A stretch of 64,000 nt of DNA from Streptomyces humidus. GTDB lineage: Bacteria > Actinomycetota > Actinomycetes > Streptomycetales > Streptomycetaceae. The stretch's first letter is position 1. The number at the start of each line of letters is the position of its first letter. Where the stretch lies: the NCBI RefSeq assembly GCF_014649655.1, contig NZ_BMTL01000036.1:1-64000 (forward strand), given 5' to 3'. This document shows positions 40,795 through 48,963 of the stretch, piece by piece. The translations under genes were made by a program, and so were the position numbers. The notes below the pieces were generated by a model. That model had not been told where the DNA came from, did not search any database, and saw only the letters and a program-made list of their open reading frames with translations.

Positions 40795-41484
40795 ATGCCC
40801 CACGATCCCGCGGCCGGCGGGCCGCCCCCTCCCCTCGGGCTCCCCACCGACTGCCGGCCGCAGCACACGGTCCGCCTGTCCGGCATCCTCGAGGACGTCT
40901 GGGAACGGGCCCTGCCGCATCTCGACGTACGCAGCAACGACGTGCACTCCCTGTACACCTTCGGTCTGGCCTCGGCGTTGCTCGACCACGTACCCGAGGC
41001 CCGGCCCGGTGTCGTGCTGCCGGCGGCCCTCCTGCACGACACCGGCTGGAAGGCGGTGGCCCTGGACCGGATCCTCGAGGCGGTCGCCGATCCGGCGTCG
41101 AACCGGGAGACGGTGCGCACCCACGAGGAGGAGGGGGCGCGCATCGCCGCGCGCATCCTGGCCGACCTCGGATACCCGCCTGAGCTGACGGCCGAGATCG
41201 CGGCCATCGTCGACGGCCACGACACCCGCGACCGCTCGCTCGGCCCGGACGACGCCGTGGTCAGGGACGCGGACAAGCTGTGGCGGCTCACCCCGCACGG
41301 GCTGCGCACGATCGCCTCGTGGTTCGGGCTCGACGCCACGCAGGCCCTGCGACTGGCCTCGGAACGGGTCGGCGGTCATCTGTTCACCCCGGCGGCACAC
41401 GCCATGGCCGACGCGCTCGAGGCCGTGGCCGCGATCGACGTCAGCCCGCAGCGGCTCATCCTGGACCCTCCGGCGTCAGGTTGA
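40795..41484 (+). CDS. HD-domain phosphohydrolase-like protein
   Basis: A 229-aa HD-domain protein with the metal-binding pattern H51 (NDVHSLYTF), H81-D82 (LLHDTGWKAV), H142-D143 (DGHDTRDRS) and D158/D160 (VVRDADKLWR). HD proteins remove phosphate from nucleotides or other phospho-compounds. It begins 45 bases after the dikinase His-subunit and probably belongs to the same operon. A phosphohydrolase next to a kinase may regulate or complete the same phosphorylation pathway. The substrate is not known. Confidence 0.8.
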   Translation: MPHDPAAGGPPPPLGLPTDCRPQHTVRLSGILEDVWERALPHLDVRSNDVHSLYTFGLASALLDHVPEARPGVVLPAALLHDTGWKAVALDRILEAVADPASNRETVRTHEEEGARIAARILADLGYPPELTAEIAAIVDGHDTRDRSLGPDDAVVRDADKLWRLTPHGLRTIASWFGLDATQALRLASERVGGHLFTPAAHAMADALEAVAAIDVSPQRLILDPPASG

Positions 41485-41516
41485 TTGTGCGGCGGATCGG
41501 GACGACGCTTGGATCC

Positions 41517-44009
41517 ATGATGACCTTCGCCCAGTCCCCGAGCGAGGGCGGCGCCGACCCGGCGGGCCGGCCGGCGGGGCTGGTTGTCACCGATGCGCGG
41601 GGAGTGGTCCTGGCCTGGAGCCGCGGCGCGCAACACCTTCTGGGGTACACCCCCGCCCATGCCGTCGGCCGGTCGCTGAAGGATCTGGTGGGCCTGCCGC
41701 CCCCGGCCGTCGTCGGCCCGGGCGCCCGCGAGGAGATCCATCGGGTGCTCCCGGTCCGTCGCCGGGACGGTCGGCTGCTGACCCTGCCGGTGTCCAGCTA
41801 TCCCCTGGCGTCCGACCGGGCTCCGCAGGGCTGGGTACTGGTGCTCGGGCCGTCCCCCGGCCCCCTCGGGGGCGAAGGACGGGAGGCGCTCGTGGACTGG
41901 CTGCTGAACCGCTCAGGGACGGCCCTCACGGTGTACGACGCCGAACTGCGCTGCGTCTGCCAGAGCGCCGCGATGCGCAGGATCACCGGCGTGCCGGACG
42001 ACCTGCGCCGAGGGCGGGGCCTCGCGCAGGTCGTCCACGGCGCGGGCGTCGCCGACTGGGAGCGGCGGATGCGGCGTGTCCTGGAGACCGGCGAGGAACA
42101 GGTCGCCTTCGACTTCCACGCCAAGCCGCCCACGGTGTCGCGCACTCACGTGTACACGGTGGCCACCGCTCCGCTCCGGGACACCCTGGGACGCACGTTC
42201 GGCGTGTGCACCACGGTCGACGACGTCACCGAGGAACGGCTGACCAGGGAACGCCTCTCGCTGCTGAACGAGGCAGGCGCCCGCATCGGCAGCACACTGG
42301 ATCTGGTCCGCACCGCCCAGGAGCTGACGGAGGTGGCCGTGCCGCAGTTCGCCGATTTCGCCCGCGTGGACCTGCTGGAGGGGCTGCTCAGGGGAGACGA
42401 GCCCGCCCCGGGACCCATCTCGGGCGCGGTGCGGCTGCGCCGGATCGCCGAGAGGGTCTGGTTCGAGGGCTCCTCGGAGGAGGTCGCCGTCGCGAGCGAC
42501 GCCGACGTCTACCTGGCCAGTTCCCCGGCGGCCCTGTGCCTGGCCTCCGGCAGTTCGGCGCTGTACCGCACCTCGGACCCGGCGGTCAGCAACTGGATCG
42601 CGGCCAGCGCCGCCCGCCAGGCCAAGGTCCGCAGATACGGCACGCACTCCTGGATCCTCGTGCCGGTCAGAGCGCGCGGGACGACTCTGGGGGTGGTGAT
42701 GCTCACCCGCGCCCGGGACACCCCGGACTCCTTCGAGCCGGAGGATCTCGCGCTGGCCGAGGAGCTCGTGTCCCGCGCCGCCGTGTGTCTGGACAACGCG
42801 GTGCGCTTCACCCGTGAGCGGACCGCCGCGCTGGCTCTGCAACGCAGCCTGCTGCCGCAGGGGCTGCTCCAGCCTGCGGCGGCGGCGATCGCCTCCCGTT
42901 ACCTCCCGGCGAGCAACCGCACAGGTGTGGGCGGCGACTGGTTCGACGTGATCGAGCTCTCGGGGGCCCGGGTGGGCCTGGTGGTAGGCGACGTGGTGGG
43001 TCACGGCATCCACGCCGCCGCGGCCATGGGCCGGCTGCGCACGGCCGTGCGCGCCCTCGCCGACGTCGACCCCACTCCGGAAGAGCTGCTCACGCGCCTG
43101 GACGACCTGGTCATCCGGCTCTCGGCGGAATCCGCCGGCGCGATCTCCGCCGACCCGGCCCATGACAGCGACGCCGAGTCCGGGGCCGGGATCGAAGCCA
43201 CCTGCCTCTACGCCGTCTACGACCCGGTGTCAGGGCGCTGCTCCATGGCCCGGGCCGGCCATCCCGCGCCCGTCCTCGTCGGCCCCGACGGCGCCGCGTC
43301 CTTCCTCGACCTGCCCGCCGGGCCGCCCCTCGGCCTCGGAGGCCTGCCGTTCGAGTCGGCGGAGCTGGAACTGCCGGAGGGCAGTGTGCTCGCCCTCTAC
43401 ACCGACGGCCTGGTGGAATCGCGGCAGCACGGCATCGGCCAGGGTCTGGACAACCTCCGCCGGACACTGGCCACTCCCGCCGTCTCGCTGGAGACCCTGT
43501 GCGACCGCGTGGTGGAGACGCTCCTGCCCGTGCGCCCCTCCGACGACGCCGCCCTGCTCCTCATGCGTCCGCGTCCCCTGGGCCCCGACCAGGTCGCCGT
43601 GTGGAACATCTCCCCGGACCCCGCCGCGGTGGCCAGGGCACGCGCGCAGTCCCTCAGCCAGCTCGGCTCCTGGGGGCTCGAGGGCGTCTCCTTCGTGACC
43701 GAGCTGGTGGTGAGCGAGCTGGTCACCAACGCCATTCGCTACGGGGACGCGCCCATCCAACTGCGCCTGATCATCCCGCAGCCCTCCGGATCCCCGGCAA
43801 GCGCCTCCACTCGCACGCTGATCTGCGAGGTGTCGGACAGCACCAGTACCGCCCCCCACCTGAGGCGGGCGCGCGCCTTCGACGAGGGAGGCCGCGGTCT
43901 GCTGCTGGTCGCCCAGCTCACCGACCGCTGGGGAACCCGTCAGACGACGACCGGGAAGACCATCTGGTGCGAGCAGATCCTCGGGGCCGACACGCTCTCC
44001 CCGCGATGA
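41517..44009 (+). CDS. PAS-GAF-PP2C (SpoIIE-type) phosphatase with C-terminal anti-sigma-type kinase domain
   Basis: An 830-aa cytoplasmic signalling protein without membrane segments. In order: PAS domain (about 15-120, GYTPAHAVGRSLKDLV), a second PAS-like domain (about 125-235), GAF domain (about 245-435), SpoIIE-type PP2C phosphatase (about 450-690, with GGDWFDVIELSGARVGLVVGDVVGHG and LYTDGLVE), and an RsbW-like HATPase_c domain (about 700-828, VVSELVTNAIRYG and DEGGRGLLLV). Such proteins, numerous in Streptomyces, control partner-switching of anti-sigma factors in response to small ligands or redox. ATG 41517/41520 is the chosen start. It lies 32 bases after the HD gene, so it may respond to the same pathway. 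Confidence 0.88.
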   Translation: MMTFAQSPSEGGADPAGRPAGLVVTDARGVVLAWSRGAQHLLGYTPAHAVGRSLKDLVGLPPPAVVGPGAREEIHRVLPVRRRDGRLLTLPVSSYPLASDRAPQGWVLVLGPSPGPLGGEGREALVDWLLNRSGTALTVYDAELRCVCQSAAMRRITGVPDDLRRGRGLAQVVHGAGVADWERRMRRVLETGEEQVAFDFHAKPPTVSRTHVYTVATAPLRDTLGRTFGVCTTVDDVTEERLTRERLSLLNEAGARIGSTLDLVRTAQELTEVAVPQFADFARVDLLEGLLRGDEPAPGPISGAVRLRRIAERVWFEGSSEEVAVASDADVYLASSPAALCLASGSSALYRTSDPAVSNWIAASAARQAKVRRYGTHSWILVPVRARGTTLGVVMLTRARDTPDSFEPEDLALAEELVSRAAVCLDNAVRFTRERTAALALQRSLLPQGLLQPAAAAIASRYLPASNRTGVGGDWFDVIELSGARVGLVVGDVVGHGIHAAAAMGRLRTAVRALADVDPTPEELLTRLDDLVIRLSAESAGAISADPAHDSDAESGAGIEATCLYAVYDPVSGRCSMARAGHPAPVLVGPDGAASFLDLPAGPPLGLGGLPFESAELELPEGSVLALYTDGLVESRQHGIGQGLDNLRRTLATPAVSLETLCDRVVETLLPVRPSDDAALLLMRPRPLGPDQVAVWNISPDPAAVARARAQSLSQLGSWGLEGVSFVTELVVSELVTNAIRYGDAPIQLRLIIPQPSGSPASASTRTLICEVSDSTSTAPHLRRARAFDEGGRGLLLVAQLTDRWGTRQTTTGKTIWCEQILGADTLSPR

Positions 44010-44039
44010 CGGCGCCGCGGTCGCCTCCTTCCGGACAGA

Positions 44040-45464
44040 TCAGGGCTGCTGGATGCCGAGGTGCCGCAGCGCGGAGCGGGCCGCCCCGGCGCCGCACATG
44101 CCGTGTGCTCCGGGGCCCGGTGGGGCGGCGGCCGAGCACAGGAACACGCCGGGCAGGCCGGTGGAGTACGGGTCGCGTGCGGGCCTGGCGCCGAGCACGA
44201 GCCGAGGGACGGTCTCCGCGCCGGTGAGGATGTCACCGCCGGAGAAGTTGGGGTTGGCGGCCGCGAAGTCGGCGGGACGGGTGGTGTGCAGGCCGACGAT
44301 GCGTTCGCGGGTGCCGGGGGCGAATCTCTCCAGCTGGTCCAGGACCGCTCCGGTGGCGTCGCCGTCGTAGCCGTGGGGGACATGGGCGTAGGCCCAGACG
44401 GGGTGTACGTCGCCGACCGACCGCGACGGATCGGCCAGGTACTGCTGGCCCACGAGGACGAACGGGCGCTCCGGCATCCGCCCGGCGGCCACCTCCCTCT
44501 CGGAGTGCGCGACCTCCTCCAGCGGACCGCCGAGGTGCACGGTTCCGGCGCTGCGCGCATGGACGTTGCTCCACGGCACGCCGCCCTCGACGGCCAGATC
44601 GATCTTGAACGCGCCGGGGCCACGGCGGAACCGCCCGTAGGCGGCGCGCACGCGGGCAGGGAGACGGTCGCCGTAGATGCGGGCGACCTGCCCTGGGTCG
44701 AGATCGAGGAGGGTCACGTCGCAAGGGGGGATCTGGGAGGCCTGCGTGACGCGCACCCCGGTCTCGACCTTGCCGCCGTGTTCGCGCAGCACCCGCTCCA
44801 TGCCGAGCGTGATGCTGCGCGAGCCTCCCTCGGCGACGGCCCACCCGGCGGCGTGGCCGGCGGTGAGGATCCCGAGGCCCACCGCGGAGCTGAACGGCCG
44901 GGACAGCGGCCGGAAGGCGTGTGCCGCGACTCCGGCCCACAGGGCCCGGGCCCGGGGGGTCCGGAAGACACGGGCCAGGGCGGTGGCGGGCAGGAGCGTC
45001 GGCAGGCCGAACCGCGCGAGCGACAGCGGGTGTGCCGGGACCTTCAACAGCGGTCCCATCACGTCCTCGGCGAGAGCGTCCCAGCGACGCACCGACGGTT
45101 CGAGGAGGGCGAGGTAGCGGTCGTGGTCGGGGCCGAGCAGGCGGGCGGTCCCGGCCACGGAGCGCAGGAGCACCCCGGCCGATCCGTCGTCCAGCGGATG
45201 CGCGCAGTCGATCTGCGGCAGCCGCCACCGCAGCCCGTGCCGTTCGAGGTCCAGCGACCGCAGTGCCGGTGACGTGACCGCCATGGGGTGGACGGCCGAA
45301 CAGTGGTCGTGCACCAGTCCGGGCAGGAGTGCCTCGTGGCTGCGGGTGCCGCCGCCGGCCTCGTCAGCGGCTTCCAGGACGGTGACCTCCACTCCGGACC
45401 TGGCGAGCAGGGCCGCGGCCGCCAGCCCGTTGGGCCCGCCGCCGACGACGACGGCCGACGTCAT
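44040..45464 (-). CDS. Phytoene-desaturase-like FAD oxidoreductase
   Basis: A 474-aa flavoprotein of the phytoene dehydrogenase/CrtI-like or amine-oxidase-like group. The Rossmann FAD motif GGGPNGLAAAALLARSG begins at residue 8 and is followed by VLEAADEAGGGTRS. The C-terminal FAD-contact motif is GVFLCSAAAPPGPGAHGMCG. The ATG at 45464 overlaps the stop of the DUF3556 gene (ATGA), so the two are coupled. Carotenoid genes are absent, so it is not called crtI; oxidation, desaturation or isomerisation of a lipid-like substrate is the likely role. Confidence 0.8.
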   Translation of the reverse strand: MTSAVVVGGGPNGLAAAALLARSGVEVTVLEAADEAGGGTRSHEALLPGLVHDHCSAVHPMAVTSPALRSLDLERHGLRWRLPQIDCAHPLDDGSAGVLLRSVAGTARLLGPDHDRYLALLEPSVRRWDALAEDVMGPLLKVPAHPLSLARFGLPTLLPATALARVFRTPRARALWAGVAAHAFRPLSRPFSSAVGLGILTAGHAAGWAVAEGGSRSITLGMERVLREHGGKVETGVRVTQASQIPPCDVTLLDLDPGQVARIYGDRLPARVRAAYGRFRRGPGAFKIDLAVEGGVPWSNVHARSAGTVHLGGPLEEVAHSEREVAAGRMPERPFVLVGQQYLADPSRSVGDVHPVWAYAHVPHGYDGDATGAVLDQLERFAPGTRERIVGLHTTRPADFAAANPNFSGGDILTGAETVPRLVLGARPARDPYSTGLPGVFLCSAAAPPGPGAHGMCGAGAARSALRHLGIQQP

Positions 45465-47278
45465 GACGCCGGATCCGCGGAGAGCTCGCCCGTGCCGGAC
45501 GCCCTCGGCACCGGGTGAGGGGGGCCGCCGGGCGTCGGGCGCAACGGTCCGAAGGACTCCACGTCGTAGACGGGGTAGTGCGGGCCGTCGGTGGGCCAGG
45601 GCTGGCGGTCCAGCATGTCGCGGACCTTCACCTGTCCCTTCTCGAGCAGACCGAGGGCGGCGTCGTGGACTTCGTAGGCCTGGGTCCGGCGGTGGATCGG
45701 CTGGCCCTCGAGGACGATCACCCTCACCTCGCCGGGCGCGAAACCGCATCTGGCCTGCACGGCGCGGAGCAACTGGGCGCCGTGGAAGTGGCCCTCGCCG
45801 AAGTTCCAGCCGATCGCGAAGCCGGCGATGAGCTCCCCGTCCACCGTGACGGTGTCGCTCTGGCCGTCGGTGACGCGGTCGACGAGTCCGTTGTGGGCGC
45901 GGCCGTGGGAGTGCATGGACCTCCAGGCCGGCGACTTCTGGCCCATGAACATGGCGGTGTCGGCGTCGTAGAGGCGCTCCAGCTGGCGGTCGGGAAGCCG
46001 GCAGGCCGTGGTGAGCCCCGCCTCCAGGCGGTCGCGAGCATCGCCGGTGAAGATCCAGGTGCTGGTGGCCCAGTTGCCGGCGTAGTAGCGCATGGCCGGC
46101 AGGAACGACACCAGGTCGGGCCGCAGGTTGCCGAGCACGGGCACGAACAGCAGGCTCGGCAGGAGCACCACGAGCAGCCACGGAGAGTGCAACTGCCACA
46201 CCGTGACGTCGGTGTGGGCGCCGAAGAGGAAGAACAACGAGAAGACGAAGAAGAGGTTCCACTCCAGCGGCACTCCCATCGGCACGGTGGACAGGATGTT
46301 CAGGTGGAAGACCACCATGTAGATCAGGGCCGCCCAGGTCCAGAAGCCGCCGTCGGAGAAGAAGACCAGACCGAGCGGGACGAGGTACTCGGTCGCCGTG
46401 CCGATGTGGGCCAGCAGGAACGGCACGCGTGAGGGGCGCAGGTCGCCGGGCGGGTCGCGGTACAGGAGCCGCTTGGCACGACGGGAGCGCAGGACGGGCG
46501 AGTTGCTCATCATCGTCGCCACCACGTAGGGGAAGTGGTGGTTGAGTTTGGAGGTCGCCGCCCCCCACCAGATCGCCAGCATCACGAGCTTGAAGCCGAT
46601 GAACATGTCGCCGTAGGGGAAGAAGAAGACCAGCAGTGACAGCCCGTACTGCTCGCCGCGGGCGGCCAGGAAGACGGTCTTGTCACGCAGCCCCAGCGCG
46701 GCCAGGCAGGCGATGAGCGGGATCGCCGCCGAGGGGTCGAGAAGACCGACGTGACCGAAGCCGTCGACGGTGGTGCCGTCACCGGGCCGGCTGATCAGCC
46801 ACCCGGCCGAGACGAGCACGCCGGCGTACAGCAGGACGTCGGCTCCGGTACGGCGGTCGCCGCGCGTCAGCGGCACTGCGGCCGGCCACGGAGGGAGCCG
46901 GACGGTGCCCGGCCGCAGCCAGTACAGGACCGAGCCGATCGGCGGGTTGAAGCGTGCGGTCAGCGGGCCCGAGCCGCAGCCCAGGCCGGTCACCTCCCAC
47001 AGGAGCGTGAAGACCACGAGCTTCTGGTAGACGACCGGCTCGGACCACCAGGCGGAGAAGTCGGCGAGCGATCCGATGCCGGGCGTCAGCGAGATCACGT
47101 ACGCCCCGCCCGCCGCGTACAGCAGGCACTTTGCGACGTAGAGAAGGTAGACGGAGGACGGGCTGCCGAAGCCGTGCTCGACCCAGTGACGGGTGAGCAC
47201 CTTCAGCCGTTCGCCGCGAGGCATGCTCCGGAAGGCGCCGGCGTCCACGCTCGGCAGGTCGGGTTCGATGAATCCCAC
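45461..47278 (-). CDS. DUF3556-type integral membrane protein
   Basis: A 605-aa protein with about eight to ten predicted membrane helices in residues 40-400 and a soluble C-terminal part of about 200 residues. The N-terminus (MGFIEPDLPSVDAGAFRSMP) and blocks such as FFFPYGDMFIGFKLVMLAIW and NHHFPYVVATMMSNSP resemble the DUF3556 family known from mycobacteria and other actinobacteria. Family function is not known to me. It is in a minus-strand operon with an acyl-CoA synthetase upstream and a FAD oxidoreductase overlapping downstream, which suggests lipid or polyprenoid modification at the membrane. This role is inference. Confidence 0.75.
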   Translation of the reverse strand: MGFIEPDLPSVDAGAFRSMPRGERLKVLTRHWVEHGFGSPSSVYLLYVAKCLLYAAGGAYVISLTPGIGSLADFSAWWSEPVVYQKLVVFTLLWEVTGLGCGSGPLTARFNPPIGSVLYWLRPGTVRLPPWPAAVPLTRGDRRTGADVLLYAGVLVSAGWLISRPGDGTTVDGFGHVGLLDPSAAIPLIACLAALGLRDKTVFLAARGEQYGLSLLVFFFPYGDMFIGFKLVMLAIWWGAATSKLNHHFPYVVATMMSNSPVLRSRRAKRLLYRDPPGDLRPSRVPFLLAHIGTATEYLVPLGLVFFSDGGFWTWAALIYMVVFHLNILSTVPMGVPLEWNLFFVFSLFFLFGAHTDVTVWQLHSPWLLVVLLPSLLFVPVLGNLRPDLVSFLPAMRYYAGNWATSTWIFTGDARDRLEAGLTTACRLPDRQLERLYDADTAMFMGQKSPAWRSMHSHGRAHNGLVDRVTDGQSDTVTVDGELIAGFAIGWNFGEGHFHGAQLLRAVQARCGFAPGEVRVIVLEGQPIHRRTQAYEVHDAALGLLEKGQVKVRDMLDRQPWPTDGPHYPVYDVESFGPLRPTPGGPPHPVPRASGTGELSADPAS

Positions 47279-47314
47279 GAGAACCTCACACGTTGTGTCG
47301 AAGGGCTGGGCGGC

Positions 47315-48805
47315 TCAGCCGGCGCGTTCGCAGAGGCGGCGGCGCAGCGCGGGCTTGTCGATCTTGCCGACGGCGTTCTTGGGCACCTCAGGGACGATCA
47401 GGACCTCGTCCGGGATCTTGTAGAGGGCCAGCCGGGCGGTGAGGAACTCACGGATGTCGGAGGCGGACGGCCTGTCGGAGCCGTGGACCGAGAGGAAGGC
47501 GATCGGGACCTCGCCCATCACCTCGTCGGGACGGCCCACCACGGCGGCTTCCAGCACGGCGGGGTGGTCGTGCAGGACGGTTTCGATCTCCTTGGGGTAG
47601 ATGTTCTCGCCACCCCGGATGATCATGTCCTTCATCCGGTCGACGAGGACCAGGTAGCCGTCCTCGTCGAGCCGGCCGACATCGCCGGTGTGCAGCCAGC
47701 CGTCCCGGACGGCCCGAGCGGTCTCCTCCGGTCGTCCCAGGTAACCGCGCATGACCGTGGGGCCGGAGATGACGACTTCGCCGATGCCGCCGTCGGGGAC
47801 CGGCCGGCCGTCCCTGTCCATGATCGCGACGCGCTGGTGGGGCAGGGGGAGTCCGACCGTGCCGGGCCTGCGCACGCCGTCGACCGGGTTGCTGGTCGAG
47901 GCGCAGGTCGCCTCCGAAAGGCCGTAGCCCTCGATGAGCCTCACCCCGTAGCGCTGCTCCACCGCCTGGATGAGCTGCGGAGGCATCGGCGCGGCGCCGC
48001 AGACGACGAAGCGCAGTGACGACGTGTCGGGCCGCACCTCGGGCGGCAGGTTCGCCAGCATCGCGTAGATGGCCGGCACCCCGGAGAAGTAGGTGGGGCG
48101 GGCCGTCTCCACCGCCGCGAAGAAGTCCCTGACGCTGAAACGCCCGACGACGGTGGCCCTGCCCCCGGCGCGCAGCGGCGACAGAACGCTGACGACGATG
48201 CCGTTGACGTGGAACAGCGGCAGGATCAGCATGCTGTGGTCGTCGGAGGTCAGCCGCATCGACTCGACCATGGCCGCCGTCATGGCGTCGATGTTGCCGT
48301 GGGTGAGTTCGACTCCCTTGGGACGGCCCGTGGTGCCGCTGGTGTAGATGACCAGGGCGAGGTCGTCCAGGCCGGCGTCCGGGTCCGGGAGGGGCTCCGG
48401 CAGGTCGACGTCGGGAGCCTGCCCGGCGAGGTCGTCGAGGGTGAGCACGGCCGCGGAGCCGGGCAGCTCGCCGGGCGCGATCGTCGCCTCGACGACGACG
48501 AGTCTCGCCCCCGAGTCCGTGAGCTGGTGGCTTGTCTCCCGGGCCGTCAGCGCCGGGTTGACCGGGGTGAGCGCTGCCCCCACGCGCCAGGCGGCGAACA
48601 TCGCGACCACGAGCTCGGCACGGTTGGGAAGTCTGACGGCGACCACGTCTCCCCGGCCCACGCCCCGGCCCGCGAAGTGACGGGCGTAGTCGTCGATCAG
48701 GTCGTCGAAGGCGGCGTTCGAGAGGAGGCCGTTGGCATCGTCCCCGACGGCCGGGGCATCCGGGTCTTGTTCGCGGCGCACGGCAGGCAGGCGGCTCAGG
48801 TTCAT
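47315..48805 (-). CDS. Class I adenylate-forming acyl-CoA synthetase
   Basis: A 496-aa AMP-binding enzyme that activates a carboxylic acid as an acyl-AMP and forms the CoA thioester. The P-loop is VIYTSGTTGRPKGVE, followed by ILPLFHVNG, the A5 motif EGYGLSEATCAS, GWLHTGDVGRLDEDG (A7), RMKDMIIRGGENIYPKEIE (A8) and the A10 lysine in PKNAVGKIDK. It is the first gene of the minus-strand operon and ends 37 bases before the DUF3556 gene. Substrate chain length cannot be read. It is divergent from the PucR gene at 48964. Confidence 0.88.
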   Translation of the reverse strand: MNLSRLPAVRREQDPDAPAVGDDANGLLSNAAFDDLIDDYARHFAGRGVGRGDVVAVRLPNRAELVVAMFAAWRVGAALTPVNPALTARETSHQLTDSGARLVVVEATIAPGELPGSAAVLTLDDLAGQAPDVDLPEPLPDPDAGLDDLALVIYTSGTTGRPKGVELTHGNIDAMTAAMVESMRLTSDDHSMLILPLFHVNGIVVSVLSPLRAGGRATVVGRFSVRDFFAAVETARPTYFSGVPAIYAMLANLPPEVRPDTSSLRFVVCGAAPMPPQLIQAVEQRYGVRLIEGYGLSEATCASTSNPVDGVRRPGTVGLPLPHQRVAIMDRDGRPVPDGGIGEVVISGPTVMRGYLGRPEETARAVRDGWLHTGDVGRLDEDGYLVLVDRMKDMIIRGGENIYPKEIETVLHDHPAVLEAAVVGRPDEVMGEVPIAFLSVHGSDRPSASDIREFLTARLALYKIPDEVLIVPEVPKNAVGKIDKPALRRRLCERAG

Positions 48806-48928
48806 GAGGCTTTTTCCCTTGAGGGTGGTCTGATCAGCGAAGCTCAGGTGAAGCCTGAACCGTCTGCGGGACGACGGCCATGGGTGCGGGGCACGAGACG
48901 GCGACGCCTTTTCATGCTGTGCGCATGA

Positions 48929-48956
48929 ACGCGGTACGGGGACCGCGTCCTAGCCT
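48929..48956 (+). promoter_or_regulatory. Promoter and inverted-repeat operator of the PucR gene
   Basis: ACGCGGT (48929-48935) and ACCGCGT (48942-48948) are a perfect 7-bp inverted repeat with a 6-base spacer. A -10 TAGCCT (48951-48956) ends 7 bases before ATG 48964, so the transcript is probably leaderless. The operator may serve autoregulation and the divergent acyl-CoA synthetase operon. Confidence 0.5.
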
Positions 48957-48963
48957 GTGAGGC

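Noticed and set aside
44040..45464. Naming the FAD oxidoreductase crtI or a carotenoid gene
   Set aside because: No phytoene synthase, geranylgeranyl diphosphate synthase or cyclase gene is nearby; only the fold is supported.
45465..46568. An N-terminal extension of the FAD oxidoreductase with about 370 residues
   Set aside because: It is out of frame with the DUF3556 gene that occupies the same DNA, and the FAD motif begins properly at the ATG at 45464.
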